Positions 16,989 through 25,453 are shown, numbered from the stretch's first letter. The stretch: DNA of 64,000 bases from Cupriavidus gilardii (GCF_008801915.1 NZ_VZOV01000009.1:1-64000); one strand, 5' to 3'. Made by a program: numbers and translations. Notes: a model not told the origin generated them from the letters alone.

Positions 16989-17324
16989 CTAGCGTGCCTG
17001 CGCCGGCGACGCCGGATAGCCGTAGCTCTCGGCCGCCGACGCGCTGCGACGGTCGCTGCGATTGGACCGGTTTGCCTCGCCGCGCTTGCTGGTGCCGGTA
17101 CCCTTGGTCGCGTCGTGCTGGCGGGACCCGCCATGCGCGCCATGGTCCGACGCAGAGCCGCCGCCGGGCGCCTGGACCGGGCGAGTCGGCATGACGTCAG
17201 ACGCGCCCGTGCCGGGCGCCTTCTCGCTACCCGGAGGGGTTCCGGTGGCGGGCGTGGCGGTCGGCTGCGACATCACGGCGCCTGACATCAGCGCCAGCAT
17301 GGCAAAGGTGGCAAAACGTTTCAT
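16989..17324 (-). CDS. Small secreted protein, function unknown
   Basis: 111 aa. A signal peptide (MKRFATFAMLALMSGAVMS, cleavage before QPTATP) is followed by a low-complexity hydrophilic chain rich in Ser, Gly, Pro, Thr, Lys and Arg, probably disordered. It has an AGGAG ribosome-binding site. It is the second gene after the DUF4142 gene (62-bp gap) and precedes a strong terminator. It resembles the small secreted proteins often found with DUF4142 proteins, including the plus-strand gene at 18258-18635, which has a similar MKR start and composition. Confidence 0.7.
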   Translation of the reverse strand: MKRFATFAMLALMSGAVMSQPTATPATGTPPGSEKAPGTGASDVMPTRPVQAPGGGSASDHGAHGGSRQHDATKGTGTSKRGEANRSNRSDRRSASAAESYGYPASPAQAR

Positions 17325-17386
17325 CTCTGTCTCCTGCGTGGTGGTGGGGGCGGCGGGCGCCGGCGGCGCATCGCGGTTCGCGCTGC

Positions 17387-17938
17387 CTAGCGTTTTGCCG
17401 ACTTGGCCGGGGACTTTCCCACCTCGTTGGCCATCTTGTTTGCCATCTCGAGATGATGCTGCAGCGTCGGCAACGTCTTGCCGGCGAAGGCCTTGACGTC
17501 CGGATCGCGGGACTTCGTCGAGGCCTCGCGGAACAGGGACACGGCCTTGTTGTGCGCCTTGACGCCGACCTCCTTCGCATACTCGCGATCGAAGGTCGCG
17601 CCCTCGAGCGCCCCCAGCGCCTCCAGCCGCTTCTTGTCCGCCGATGGCAGCTCGGTCGGCAATTCGACGCCCTTGCTGGACGCCAACGACTTCAGTTCGC
17701 TGTCCGCGGCCTTGTGGTCCTTCAGCATCTGCGAGGCAAAGGACTTCACCGTATCGCTCGATGCCTTGCTTTCGGCCAGCGTGCTGGCCTCGATTTCCAG
17801 CATGCCGCTCTCGGCCGCCTTCTTCATAAAGTTCGTGTCCGTCTTGCCGACCTCGGCGAACGCCAGGTTCATCGAAGCCGCGGCGGCGACCAGCAGCGCG
17901 GGACGAATCCATTGGATCGTGTTCAAGATGGCCTCCAT
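17387..17938 (-). CDS. DUF4142-family secreted helical protein
   Basis: 183 aa from the ATG at 17938, with a signal peptide ending near AFA (residue 28). The rest is a helical bundle typical of DUF4142: FMKKAAESGMLEIEASTLAE, ASQMLKDHKAADSELKSLA, FDREYAKEVGVKAHNKAVSLF and HLEMANKMA with the conserved His residues. Members are ferritin-like in fold and often stress-induced; a biochemical role is not established. The upstream open frame to 18019 lacks support. It is probably cotranscribed with 16989-17324. Confidence 0.82.
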   Translation of the reverse strand: MEAILNTIQWIRPALLVAAAASMNLAFAEVGKTDTNFMKKAAESGMLEIEASTLAESKASSDTVKSFASQMLKDHKAADSELKSLASSKGVELPTELPSADKKRLEALGALEGATFDREYAKEVGVKAHNKAVSLFREASTKSRDPDVKAFAGKTLPTLQHHLEMANKMANEVGKSPAKSAKR

Positions 17939-18257
17939 CAGCCGGATCAGTGACAACGGCCGCGGCGCAACTTCCGTGCCGAGGCCGGCGCGGCAAGCGC
18001 GGTGTATGGCGCGCGGCATGCCAGTCGCTCGATTGCCTGGATGCCTCGGGTATCGCCCCGGAATTTCTACATCGGCTCGTAAGGATTGCAGTAGCGCGCT
18101 CGCAGCCGTCGTCCAATTCCTACAGGCGATTCAGGCATCGCCTTCCTGAGCGGGCATAACGCGGCACGTATCGTTAGGTAACGGGCATCGTGTGCCACCA
18201 GCCGGTGTCTGTCCGGACGGGCCCGCCCGTTCTCACGTTCAATGGATGGAGCCAACG
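17939..18257. promoter_or_regulatory. Divergent intergenic region between the DUF4142 and 18258 genes
   Basis: 319 bp with no gene. It must hold both divergent promoters. I could not identify a convincing sigma-70 pair or a known operator. Confidence 0.4.
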
Positions 18258-18635
18258 ATGAAGCGAATCGTCACCACTACCGCGCTTGCGCTGTGCGCGG
18301 CGCTGAGCCTGCCTGCGGTCGCCCAGCAGGCGCCCCCCAGCAACAACGCGCCGAATCCGAGCGCGCCGCCGACCGAAGGCAACCCGCCCGCCAGCCGCAG
18401 CACGACGCCGTCGGCGACCGGCGGCAGCATGAGCGGCAGCGACTCCACGATGCAAAGTGGGTCGACCAGCTCGACCGGTTCGACCATGACCGGCAGCGAG
18501 ACCCGCGACAAGAAGAAGAGCGGCACCACGCATCGCAGCAAGAAGCCGCGCCAGCAGGGCATGCCCGACGCGGTAACGCCGGACTCGCCGTCCGCGCCGA
18601 AGGGCGACTCCCCCAGCCCGGCGACGAAGCAGTAA
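18258..18635 (+). CDS. Small secreted Ser/Thr/Pro-rich protein, function unknown
   Basis: 125 aa. A clear signal peptide (MKRIVTTTALALCAALSLPAVA, cleavage before QQAPPS). The mature chain is low complexity: Asn/Pro/Ala first, then Ser/Thr/Gly/Met (GGSMSGSDSTMQSGSTSS), then a basic segment (DKKKSGTTHRSKKPRQQ). TGGAG lies 8 nt before the ATG. It ends 34 bp before a strong terminator, so it is monocistronic. It may have the same kind of role as the divergent small secreted gene at 16989-17324. Confidence 0.7.
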   Translation: MKRIVTTTALALCAALSLPAVAQQAPPSNNAPNPSAPPTEGNPPASRSTTPSATGGSMSGSDSTMQSGSTSSTGSTMTGSETRDKKKSGTTHRSKKPRQQGMPDAVTPDSPSAPKGDSPSPATKQ

Positions 18636-18669
18636 GCCCGGCGCTGACCGGGCGCACGCTGGCCCGGCA

Positions 18670-18706
18670 AGCCGGCACGCAACCGCATTGCGTGCCGGCT
18701 TTTTTT
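18670..18706 (+). terminator. Rho-independent terminator of the 18258-18635 gene
   Basis: Perfect 12-bp stem AGCCGGCACGCA / TGCGTGCCGGCT with a 7-nt loop and a run of seven T. Confidence 0.95.
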
Positions 18707-18726
18707 CGTCCCGGGCCCACGCCAGC

Positions 18727-19875
18727 TTACGGCTCCAGCTTGACCTTCATCCAGCCCGGCTGGCGCAGGTCGAACGCCTCGTAGGCCTGCAGCGCGCCGG
18801 TCAGCGGCTCGGTCTGCGTCAACACCTCCGCGGGATCGATCACGCCGGCACGTACCAGGTCGACCAGCTCCGGCAGGATCGCGCGGTGATTGCAGTTACC
18901 CATCTTCAGCGTCAGGTTCTTGTTCATCGCCTTGCCGATCGGAAAGGTCTCGTGCGCCTCGGGATAGACCCCGATGATCGACAGCGTGCCGGCCTTGGCG
19001 AGCGCCTCGACCGACCACTTCAGCACCTCCGACGGACCGTCGCCGGGCTGCCATAACGACGGCTGCGCGGTGGAACCGTCTCCATCGGCATGCCGGCGCT
19101 GCGCGTCGATGCCGACCGCATCGATGGCGCGGTCGGCGCCGATGCCGCCGGTCAGCCGCAGGATCGCCTGCACCGGGTCCTCGCGATTGAAGTCGATGGC
19201 CTCCGCGCCCTGCGCCTGGGCCGCCTCGAGCCGCGACGGAATATGGTCGACGGCGAGAATGCGCGATGCGCCGAGCAGATGCGCCGATACGATCGCGAAC
19301 TGCCCGACCGGTCCGCAGCCGAACACGACGACCGTGTCGCCGCGCCGGATCTCGGCCAGTTGCGCGCCGAAATAACCGGTGGGAAAGATGTCCGACATCA
19401 GGATGGCCTGGTCATCGCTGATTTCGTCGGGGAGCTTGATCGCGCCGATATTGGCAAAGGGAATCCGCGCATATTCGGCCTGCAGGCCGTGGAAGGGGCC
19501 GGTGGTCTGCGGTCCGCCGAAGAAGGCCGTACCCGCGCGCATGCCGTTGGGGTTCGCGTTGTCGCACTGCGCGTGATAGCCGCTGCGGCAGTAGCTGCAG
19601 TAGCCGCAGGCGATCGTCGAGGGGATCACGACCCGATCGCCGGGCCGCAGGTTGTTGACGTCCTGTCCGACCTCGGTGACCACGCCGACGCCCTCATGGC
19701 CAAGGATGGTGCCCGGCCGCATGCCGGGCATGGTGCCGCGAATCATATGCAGGTCGGTGCCGCATATGGCGCTCGCGGTCAATTCGATCAATGCGTCGGT
19801 CGGCGCCTGCAGCACCGGATCGGACACATCGTCCAGGCGTATATCGCCGACTCCGTGAAATACGACAGCTTTCAT
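18727..19875 (-). CDS. Zinc-dependent alcohol dehydrogenase (MDR, formaldehyde-dehydrogenase-like)
   Basis: 382 aa from the ATG at 19875 (GGAG 7 nt upstream). Catalytic zinc ligands are Cys38 (ICGTDLH), His60 and Glu61 (GHEGVGVV). The structural zinc loop is Cys90, Cys93, Cys96 and Cys104 (CGYCSYCRSGYHAQC). The Rossmann motif VVVFGCGPVGQFA lies near residue 195. The insert around 260-300 (IDAVGIDAQRRHADGDG) is typical of the glutathione-independent formaldehyde-dehydrogenase-like branch. The true alcohol or aldehyde substrate cannot be read from the sequence. It is convergent with the upstream small secreted gene. Confidence 0.88.
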   Translation of the reverse strand: MKAVVFHGVGDIRLDDVSDPVLQAPTDALIELTASAICGTDLHMIRGTMPGMRPGTILGHEGVGVVTEVGQDVNNLRPGDRVVIPSTIACGYCSYCRSGYHAQCDNANPNGMRAGTAFFGGPQTTGPFHGLQAEYARIPFANIGAIKLPDEISDDQAILMSDIFPTGYFGAQLAEIRRGDTVVVFGCGPVGQFAIVSAHLLGASRILAVDHIPSRLEAAQAQGAEAIDFNREDPVQAILRLTGGIGADRAIDAVGIDAQRRHADGDGSTAQPSLWQPGDGPSEVLKWSVEALAKAGTLSIIGVYPEAHETFPIGKAMNKNLTLKMGNCNHRAILPELVDLVRAGVIDPAEVLTQTEPLTGALQAYEAFDLRQPGWMKVKLEP

Positions 19876-19994
19876 CGCGCAACTCCGCAAATTGGGTTGA
19901 CGCGGTCCGACCCACCGGACCGCAACGTCACGGCAGGACGCAAATTGCATTCCGGGGAAGCGGGACGATGGAGGGCTAAAGGCCTGCGCTAGCA

Positions 19995-20030
19995 GCGAGG
20001 TTGCAAGCGAGGTTGCGGGCGAGGTTGCAA
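19995..20030. repeat. Three tandem 12-bp repeats GCGAGGTTGC(AA/GG)
   Basis: Three contiguous units that differ only in the last two bases, between the sigma-factor gene end and the alcohol dehydrogenase start. No function is evident. Confidence 0.8.
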
Positions 20031-20083
20031 AACGGGGGCGCGAGCTGGGGGGCTAGCGGAATGGCCCCGCGCGATGGTCGCGC

Positions 20084-20644
20084 TTACGCGGCACCGAACA
20101 GCGCGTCGCGGCAATGGGTCATCGCATCGCGGATCATGAAATTGACCAGGGTCGGAGATACGCCGAGGATGGCTGCGATTTCCTTCTGCGTCATCCCGCG
20201 AATCCGATACATCTCAAAGGCTTTCTGGGTACGCTCGGGAAGTTCGGCCAGCGCGCCAGCGACCGTGCCAAGCGCTTCGCGGCCCAGCGTGATCGACTCC
20301 GGCGACAACGCATCGCTGGCCACCAGCAGTCCGTCTTCCTCGCAGGCCGCGTGCCGTTGCTCGAGCGCCGCGCGCCGATGCCGGTCGATGGCGAGATTGC
20401 GCACGGTCTGGAACAGGTAGCCGACCGGTTGGCGGACCACGATGGCGTTCTGCTGGTCCATCAGCTTCAGGAAGGTGTCCTGTACCACGTCCTCGGCCCC
20501 CGCACGACAGCCGAGGATGCGTGCCGCGGCGTCGATCAGGGCTCGGCGATAGCTGAGGAAGGTGCCGAACAGTTCCTGACTCATTTGGCGCGGCTGGTGC
20601 GCCTCGACAGGCGTCCGGACCTCGTTGATCGGTTGCTCGGTCAT
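20084..20644 (-). CDS. ECF sigma factor, FecI/PvdS/OrbS group, iron-starvation sigma of the siderophore locus
   Basis: 186 aa. Region 2 contains ILGCRAGAEDVVQDTFLKLM (about 43-62) and VGYLFQTVRNLAIDRHRR. Region 4 contains LPERTQKAFEMYRIRGMTQK, then EIAAILGVSPTLVNFMIRDA with the FecI-type A-x-x-H-C. It has a strong ribosome-binding site (GGAGGGGG). Directly upstream is a -10 TATAAT with an overlapping Fur box, so it should be made only when iron is scarce. Six promoters with TAAAT/TAATT-N16-CGTC in this window are its likely targets. Its N-terminal about 20 residues are variable. Confidence 0.9.
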   Translation of the reverse strand: MTEQPINEVRTPVEAHQPRQMSQELFGTFLSYRRALIDAAARILGCRAGAEDVVQDTFLKLMDQQNAIVVRQPVGYLFQTVRNLAIDRHRRAALEQRHAACEEDGLLVASDALSPESITLGREALGTVAGALAELPERTQKAFEMYRIRGMTQKEIAAILGVSPTLVNFMIRDAMTHCRDALFGAA

Positions 20645-20684
20645 TTCGTGCCCCCTCCCAGAAGAAACCGACGGACATGCTAAC

Positions 20685-20710
20685 GCAAATGCGACTCATT
20701 CGCAATTATA
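20685..20710 (-). promoter_or_regulatory. Fur-controlled promoter of the sigma-factor gene
   Basis: GCAAATGCGACTCATTCGC at 20685-20703 matches 12 of 19 positions of the Fur consensus by my count, with the Burkholderiales-style palindrome TGCGA...TCGCA. A perfect -10 TATAAT (minus strand, 20710-20705) lies directly upstream of it. The -35 (TTCGAA) is weak. The arrangement is like that at the receptor gene. Confidence 0.8.
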
Positions 20711-20785
20711 GCGACATGCCCGTGCGATTCGAAGAGGCAATGTGTAAAGGTTGGTGGCCGAATACGACCGACGTATGACAGAAGG

Positions 20786-21049
20786 TCAACCGTCGCGCGT
20801 GGGGCGCTGTCCCGCCGTGGGCGGCATGCGGGCCTCGAGGGCGGCCTGGACCGAAGGGGTCACCGCACCGGTCGCCTGCCACACGGCGCAGGCCTGGCGG
20901 AACGACTCGATATGATCGGGCGACTGGTCGAGCCATTCGAGCAGGCGTTGTTCGGCGCTGGCGTCGAGCATGCCGTCCCGCATCAGCATCACCCAATCGA
21001 GCGCTTGTTGCCAGGCGATGTCGTTGCCCGGCGATCGGTTCTGGACCAC
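20786..21049 (-). CDS. Orphan FecR N-terminal domain (DUF4880), possible sigma-factor activator
   Basis: 87 aa, GTG start supported by GGGGAG 6 nt upstream. Residues 12-60 match the FecR/PupR cytoplasmic domain: AWQQALDWVMLMRDG, RLLEWLDQSPDHIESFRQAC and VWQATGAV. A normal FecR is about 320 residues, with a membrane helix and a periplasmic sensor; both are missing here and no remnants lie downstream. In FecI/FecR systems this domain alone contacts the sigma factor and can act as an activator. It lies between the exporter gene and the sigma gene, 141 bp upstream of the latter. It could also be a decayed remnant. Confidence 0.75.
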   Translation of the reverse strand: MVQNRSPGNDIAWQQALDWVMLMRDGMLDASAEQRLLEWLDQSPDHIESFRQACAVWQATGAVTPSVQAALEARMPPTAGQRPTRDG

Positions 21050-21155
21050 GTACAGCTCCCCTTGATGCGTTCTTGTGCGCCGATGTCATGCACCGGCGTC
21101 GTGTGACGCGATTGTAGCGGAGTCGCTGCCTGGGCACCGGCGCAACGGGCCGGTT

Positions 21156-22922
21156 TCATGCCGCGCGCTGCCGCTCGGTGGCAATCGCCATGCCTGCCGG
21201 CTCTGCGGCCGGTTGGTATTCGCGCTGATATTCGCGCTGATCTTCGCTGCCCTGTTCACGTATGCGTCCCTGCTCGAGCCGCACGATGCGATCCCCGGCA
21301 TCGAAGTAGCGATCGTCGTGCGAGATCACCAGCACCGCCTTGCCCTGCGCGCGCAGCGCCGGCACGATCTCGCGATAGAACACCGCCTTGAAGGCCGGGT
21401 CCTGATCGGCGGCCCATTCGTCGAGCACGATCACAGGCCGGTCTTCGAGGCAGGCGGCGACCAGCGCCAGGCGCTTGCGCTGGCCCTGCGACAGCGCGCG
21501 CGTCGAAAACGCGCCGTCGCGTACGGTGACCTTGTGCTGCAATTGCAGGCGTGCCAGCAGTTCGTTGGCGCGTGCATCGAGCGCCGTGCAGCCGGCCGCG
21601 TTTTTACCGTCGCCACCCTCGCCAGCCGCGGCGCCCAACAGGCTGTCGAACAGATGAAAGTCGGAGAAGACCGCGGTGCACTGCTGGCGATGGCGCTCAT
21701 GGTCCGCGGCATCGGCGATCGGCTCGCCGTTGAGCAGCACGCTGCCGCGCTCTGGCGCATACAGGCCGACCAGCAGCTTGGCCAGCGTGGTCTTGCCGCT
21801 GCCATTGCCGCCGACCAGGAACACCACCTCGCCGGCGCGCAGCGACAGATCGATCGGTCCCAGCGTAAAGGCGCCATCCTCGCCGTCGCGGAAATAGCGA
21901 TGCGTGACACCGCGCAATTCGAGCTCGACGAACGGCTGGCGCTCGCCGGCGGCATCGGGCAGGCTCGGCTCCACCGCCAATGGGCCGGTGGTATCGGCGA
22001 TGCGTTGATAGGCGATGCGCGCCAGATTGAGCTGCGGCAGGCTGTTCAGCAGACCTTCCAGCGGCGCCATCATGTACAGGAACACCAGCGTATAGCCGCT
22101 CGCGACGGCGGCATCCGCGCCGAGCGGCCGCTGCACGACAAACAGGATGATGCCGATCACCGCGAAAAACAGCGTGCTGCCGATCGTCAAGGACAGATAC
22201 AGCAGGGACAGCCCCTGCGTGCGATTGGTCCTGACCGCATCGATCGCTTCGGCCAGCGGCCCGCTGGCGAACGCCTCGCGGCGCTGGCGATGCAGCTTCA
22301 GCTCCTTGGCGCCCGCGAAAATCGCGCCGAAGCGTTCGATCAGCACGTCGTGCCATTTGCCGGCGTCGCGCAGATAGCGCTGCGAACGCTTGCGACTGAG
22401 CCGGTAGCAGATCGACCCGGTCAGCACGGCGACCAGCGCGAACAGGAAGACCTGCCACGACAGATAGGCCAGGTAGGCCAGGCAGCCCAGGACGATGGTG
22501 CCGTTCATCACCACGAACGGCAGCGCGACCAGCAGCGTGGCGACCTGATTGGTGTCCTCGCCCAGCAGTGCGAGCCCGCGCCCGGGGCCGACCCGTTCGA
22601 GTTCGGCATAGGGCGAGGCCAGCAGCCGGCCGGCGATATGTCCGCGCAGGCTCGCCAGCACCGTCTGGTTCAGCCGCACGAACAGTATCAGCGCGGCGGT
22701 GCGGCACAGCAGCACGGCCGCGGCGAGCGCCGCGAAGCGCAGCCCCAACGCGGCCAACTGGTCGGCCGGCGTCGACAACGCACGATTGATGGTGGCGATC
22801 AGCCCCACCGAGGCCGCGCCACCGGCCAGGCTTGCCACAATGGCGAACGCCAGCAGATGGCCCGAGGCCCGGAACAACACATTGCGCAGCGAGGGGAAGG
22901 CGGACACGGTCGGCGGCTCCAC
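21156..22922 (-). CDS. PvdE/SyrD-type peptide-exporting ABC transporter (fused TMD-NBD)
   Basis: 588 aa. Six membrane helices lie in residues 20-300 and a nucleotide-binding domain in 330-570: Walker A GGNGSGKTT (371-379), signature LSQGQ (477-481), Walker B VIVLDEW (497-503), then the H-loop VLVISHDD. This is the cyclic-peptide/siderophore exporter family, which moves peptide siderophores or precursors to the periplasm. The NBD contains a Gly/Ala-rich insert (about 430-447). GTG start; a second in-frame GTG five codons later is possible. Its promoter is of the TAATT-N16-CGTC class. The C-terminal about 35 residues are a charged tail with a QREYQREY repeat. Confidence 0.92.
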   Translation of the reverse strand: MEPPTVSAFPSLRNVLFRASGHLLAFAIVASLAGGAASVGLIATINRALSTPADQLAALGLRFAALAAAVLLCRTAALILFVRLNQTVLASLRGHIAGRLLASPYAELERVGPGRGLALLGEDTNQVATLLVALPFVVMNGTIVLGCLAYLAYLSWQVFLFALVAVLTGSICYRLSRKRSQRYLRDAGKWHDVLIERFGAIFAGAKELKLHRQRREAFASGPLAEAIDAVRTNRTQGLSLLYLSLTIGSTLFFAVIGIILFVVQRPLGADAAVASGYTLVFLYMMAPLEGLLNSLPQLNLARIAYQRIADTTGPLAVEPSLPDAAGERQPFVELELRGVTHRYFRDGEDGAFTLGPIDLSLRAGEVVFLVGGNGSGKTTLAKLLVGLYAPERGSVLLNGEPIADAADHERHRQQCTAVFSDFHLFDSLLGAAAGEGGDGKNAAGCTALDARANELLARLQLQHKVTVRDGAFSTRALSQGQRKRLALVAACLEDRPVIVLDEWAADQDPAFKAVFYREIVPALRAQGKAVLVISHDDRYFDAGDRIVRLEQGRIREQGSEDQREYQREYQPAAEPAGMAIATERQRAA

Positions 22923-22944
22923 GAGGAAGAGGTCTTCTTCCTGT

Positions 22945-22969
22945 GACGAACGACGGTGCCCGCGAATTA
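22945..22969 (-). promoter_or_regulatory. Iron-starvation sigma promoter (TAATT-N16-CGTC) for the exporter gene
   Basis: On the minus strand TAATT at 22969-22965 and CGTC at 22948-22945, 16 nt apart, 22 bp before the GTG. It differs from the four strict copies only in one base of the -35. Confidence 0.65.
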
Positions 22970-22978
22970 GGCGGAAGA

Positions 22979-23004
22979 GGACGCCGCCCCGGCTGGCGGC
23001 GTCC
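22979..23004 (-). terminator. Hairpin between the receptor and exporter genes
   Basis: Perfect 10-bp stem GGACGCCGCC / GGCGGCGTCC with a 6-nt loop, 44 bp after the receptor stop codon. On the minus strand only a short C/T-rich run follows, so termination may be partial. Confidence 0.45.
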
Positions 23005-23048
23005 GAAGGGCCGGGATTATCGGAGCCCTTCCGGCACCTTACCGAGCC

Positions 23049-25259
23049 TTACCAACGATAAGTCGCGGTAGCCAGGATGTTGCGGCGATAGCCGTAATAG
23101 CAGGTCGTCGCGCTGCCGCACTGCCCGACGTACTCCTTGTCCAGCAGATTCGTCGCGGTCAGCGCAAAACGCCAATGCTGGTCCAGCGTGTAGTGGATCG
23201 CCGCATCGGCCAACCACACCGACGACACCTTGAAGGTATTGGCCGCATCGCCCCAGGTCGAGCCGATGTAGCGCGCGCCAGCCCCCATGCCAAGCCCGCG
23301 CAGCAAGCCGCCGCGCATCGTGTAGTCGACCCACAGCGCGGCCGTATGGCGCGGCCGGTTGGTCGGCGTCTTGCCCAGGTCGGGCCCGTTGCTCCTGGTG
23401 GTTTCCATATTCATCAAGGTGTACGAGCCGATCGCCTTGAAGCCGTTCTGGAAGTCCATCGTGCCTTCCAGTTCGAAGCCGCGCGAGCGCACCTCGCCGG
23501 TCTGGATCTGGAAGTTGGTGCCGGCCGGGCGTCCCGGATCCGGCGTCAGCACGTCCTGCTGCCGCAGATCGTAGACGGCCGCGGTAATGAAGCTGTTGCT
23601 GCCCGGCGGCTGGAACTTGACGCCAAGTTCGGTCTGCTTGCCGGTGGTCGGCTTGAACGGCGAACCCTGGCGGTCGGTGCCCGCCTGCGGCTGGAACGAA
23701 GTCGAGTAGCTGACGTACGGCGTGATGCCGTACGGCGCCTGATACAGCAGGCCGAGGCGGTAGGTGAAGTCGTCCTGGTCGATCGGCGTCGTCGTGACGG
23801 TGCGCGCGTTGGTCGCCGTGACGATGCGGGTCGAGGTCGTATCCGAGCTTGCCCAGTCCTTGCGGCCGCCGGCGACGAAGGTCAGCCGCTCGGTCAGCTT
23901 CATCTGGTCCTGGAAGTAGACGCCGAGCTGGCGCTGCGTCTGCTCGGCATTGGTGTACGAGGCGATCGGATTGATCCTCGCGCCGTAGACCGGATTCCAC
24001 GGATCGATCAGGCCCAGCGGCGGCGTGCCTACCGTGCCGAAGCCCTGCTTGTCGTCGAACTTGCCATGCTGGTAATCCACGCCGACCAGCACTTTGTGCC
24101 GGACCGGCCCGGTACTGAAGTCCGCCTGCAGCTGGGTATCGACGCCGATCGTATCGAGCTTGCCGCCGGCATCGAGCGAACCGCGCCGCAATTGCTGCTG
24201 CGCCGCCGAGTTCCAGCCCACGGCATACACCCCGGTATAGGTCAGGTCGCTATGCATGTAGCGCACGTTCTGCCGGACGCGGAAGGTATCGTTGAAGCGA
24301 TGTTCGAACGCGTAGCCGATCGCGTACTCCTCGCGGTCGAACGTATTGAAGCCCGGCTCGCCGGTAAAGAACCCGACCGGGATCCTGCGGCCGTTCACCG
24401 TCGGAATGACGGTGCCCTCGCGCGGCAGGAAGTTGATCGCCGTGCCCTGCTTGTCGCGTTGGTAATGGGTCAGCAGCGTGAACGTGGTATCGGCGGACGG
24501 GCGGAACGTCAGTGCGGGCGCGATGAAGATGCGGTCGTCCTTGGCATGCTCGGTCTGCGTATCGCTCTTGCGGAACAGCCCGGTCAGCCGGTAGAGCACG
24601 GTCTGGTTGCTGTCCACCGCGCCGGACAGGTCGAAGCTGGCCTGCTTGCGGTTGTGCGAACCGTATTGCAGGTTGACCTCGCGCAACGTCTCGGCGGTCG
24701 GCCGCTTGCTGACGAGGTTGACGAGCCCGCCCGGGGCATTGGCGCCGTACAGCACCGAACTCGGCCCGCGCAGCAGTTCGACGCGCTCGAGTCCATAGGT
24801 ATCGACGCGCGGCATCAGGTAGCCGCTGGTGTAGTAGTTGATGTACAGGCCGTCGAGATATTGCCGCGCGGGGAAGCCGCGGATCACCGGCTTGTCGTAG
24901 CGCGACTCGACCACGTTGTCGCCGACCACGCCGGCCGAATAGGCGAAGGCCTCCGACACGTTCTGCACGCCGCGATCTTCCATCTGCTCGCGGGTGATCA
25001 CCGAAATCGACTGCGGCGTCTCCGACAACGGCGTATCGGTCTTGGTGGCGGTGACGCTGCGGCGGGCGACATAGCCGCCCACCGGCCCGGTTCCCGTTTC
25101 CGACCCGGTGGCCCGCACGGTGACCTCCGGCAATTGGCCGGCCACCGGCTGGCCCGCCGGCGCCGCCTGCTCCTGCGCATGTGCGCTGCCCGCCAGCGCA
25201 AACAACATCACTACCGCCCGCCGGACTTCCGTCCGCCGGCAATCGAACACCCGTTGCAT
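23049..25259 (-). CDS. TonB-dependent ferric-siderophore receptor without signalling domain
   Basis: 736 aa from the ATG at 25259 (AAGGGGAG upstream). Signal peptide cleaved after AHA (residue 28), TonB box EVTVRA at 45-50, plug domain (DTPLSETPQSISVITREQME, LLRGPSSVLYGANAPGGLVN), then a 22-strand barrel ending YRRNILATATYRW with a terminal aromatic residue. This is the FhuE/FpvA-like siderophore receptor branch. Only about 15 residues separate the signal peptide from the TonB box, so the STN signalling domain found in FecA and FpvA is absent. It is probably the uptake receptor for the lipopeptide made by this locus. A Fur box overlaps its promoter. Confidence 0.93.
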   Translation of the reverse strand: MQRVFDCRRTEVRRAVVMLFALAGSAHAQEQAAPAGQPVAGQLPEVTVRATGSETGTGPVGGYVARRSVTATKTDTPLSETPQSISVITREQMEDRGVQNVSEAFAYSAGVVGDNVVESRYDKPVIRGFPARQYLDGLYINYYTSGYLMPRVDTYGLERVELLRGPSSVLYGANAPGGLVNLVSKRPTAETLREVNLQYGSHNRKQASFDLSGAVDSNQTVLYRLTGLFRKSDTQTEHAKDDRIFIAPALTFRPSADTTFTLLTHYQRDKQGTAINFLPREGTVIPTVNGRRIPVGFFTGEPGFNTFDREEYAIGYAFEHRFNDTFRVRQNVRYMHSDLTYTGVYAVGWNSAAQQQLRRGSLDAGGKLDTIGVDTQLQADFSTGPVRHKVLVGVDYQHGKFDDKQGFGTVGTPPLGLIDPWNPVYGARINPIASYTNAEQTQRQLGVYFQDQMKLTERLTFVAGGRKDWASSDTTSTRIVTATNARTVTTTPIDQDDFTYRLGLLYQAPYGITPYVSYSTSFQPQAGTDRQGSPFKPTTGKQTELGVKFQPPGSNSFITAAVYDLRQQDVLTPDPGRPAGTNFQIQTGEVRSRGFELEGTMDFQNGFKAIGSYTLMNMETTRSNGPDLGKTPTNRPRHTAALWVDYTMRGGLLRGLGMGAGARYIGSTWGDAANTFKVSSVWLADAAIHYTLDQHWRFALTATNLLDKEYVGQCGSATTCYYGYRRNILATATYRW

Positions 25260-25322
25260 GAGACTCCCCTTCTTATTGGATCGCGCCGGCCCGGCACGCA
25301 AAACGCTTACCGTAATGCTGTT

Positions 25323-25372
25323 GCGAATGATAATGATTCGTAATTATTACGTGAGTGTCGTGAAAACGGCAA
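25323..25372 (-). promoter_or_regulatory. Fur-controlled sigma-70 promoter of the receptor gene
   Basis: On the minus strand -35 TTGCCG (25372-25367), 17-bp spacer, -10 TAATAA (25349-25344). The Fur box GCGAATGATAATGATTCGT at 25323-25341 sits immediately downstream of the -10 and matches the Fur consensus at 13 of 19 positions by my count. Confidence 0.85.
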
Positions 25373-25428
25373 TAGGGCGCGTGAAAAGGGGAATTGGCGG
25401 CTGATCGGGACAGAAACGGGGCGCCGGC

Positions 25429-25453
25429 TAATTTCTCGCGGCGGCGGTCCGTC
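25429..25453 (+). promoter_or_regulatory. Iron-starvation sigma promoter (TAATT-N16-CGTC) for fhuF
   Basis: TAATT at 25429-25433 and CGTC at 25450-25453, with 16 nt between, 66 bp before the fhuF start. It is one of two copies with TAATT rather than TAAAT. Confidence 0.65.

Noticed and set aside
20645-20785. Missing FecR periplasmic part as a frameshifted remnant downstream of 20786
   Set aside because: The 141 bp contain the sigma-factor promoter and Fur box, with no FecR-like codons in any frame; there is no room for a remnant.
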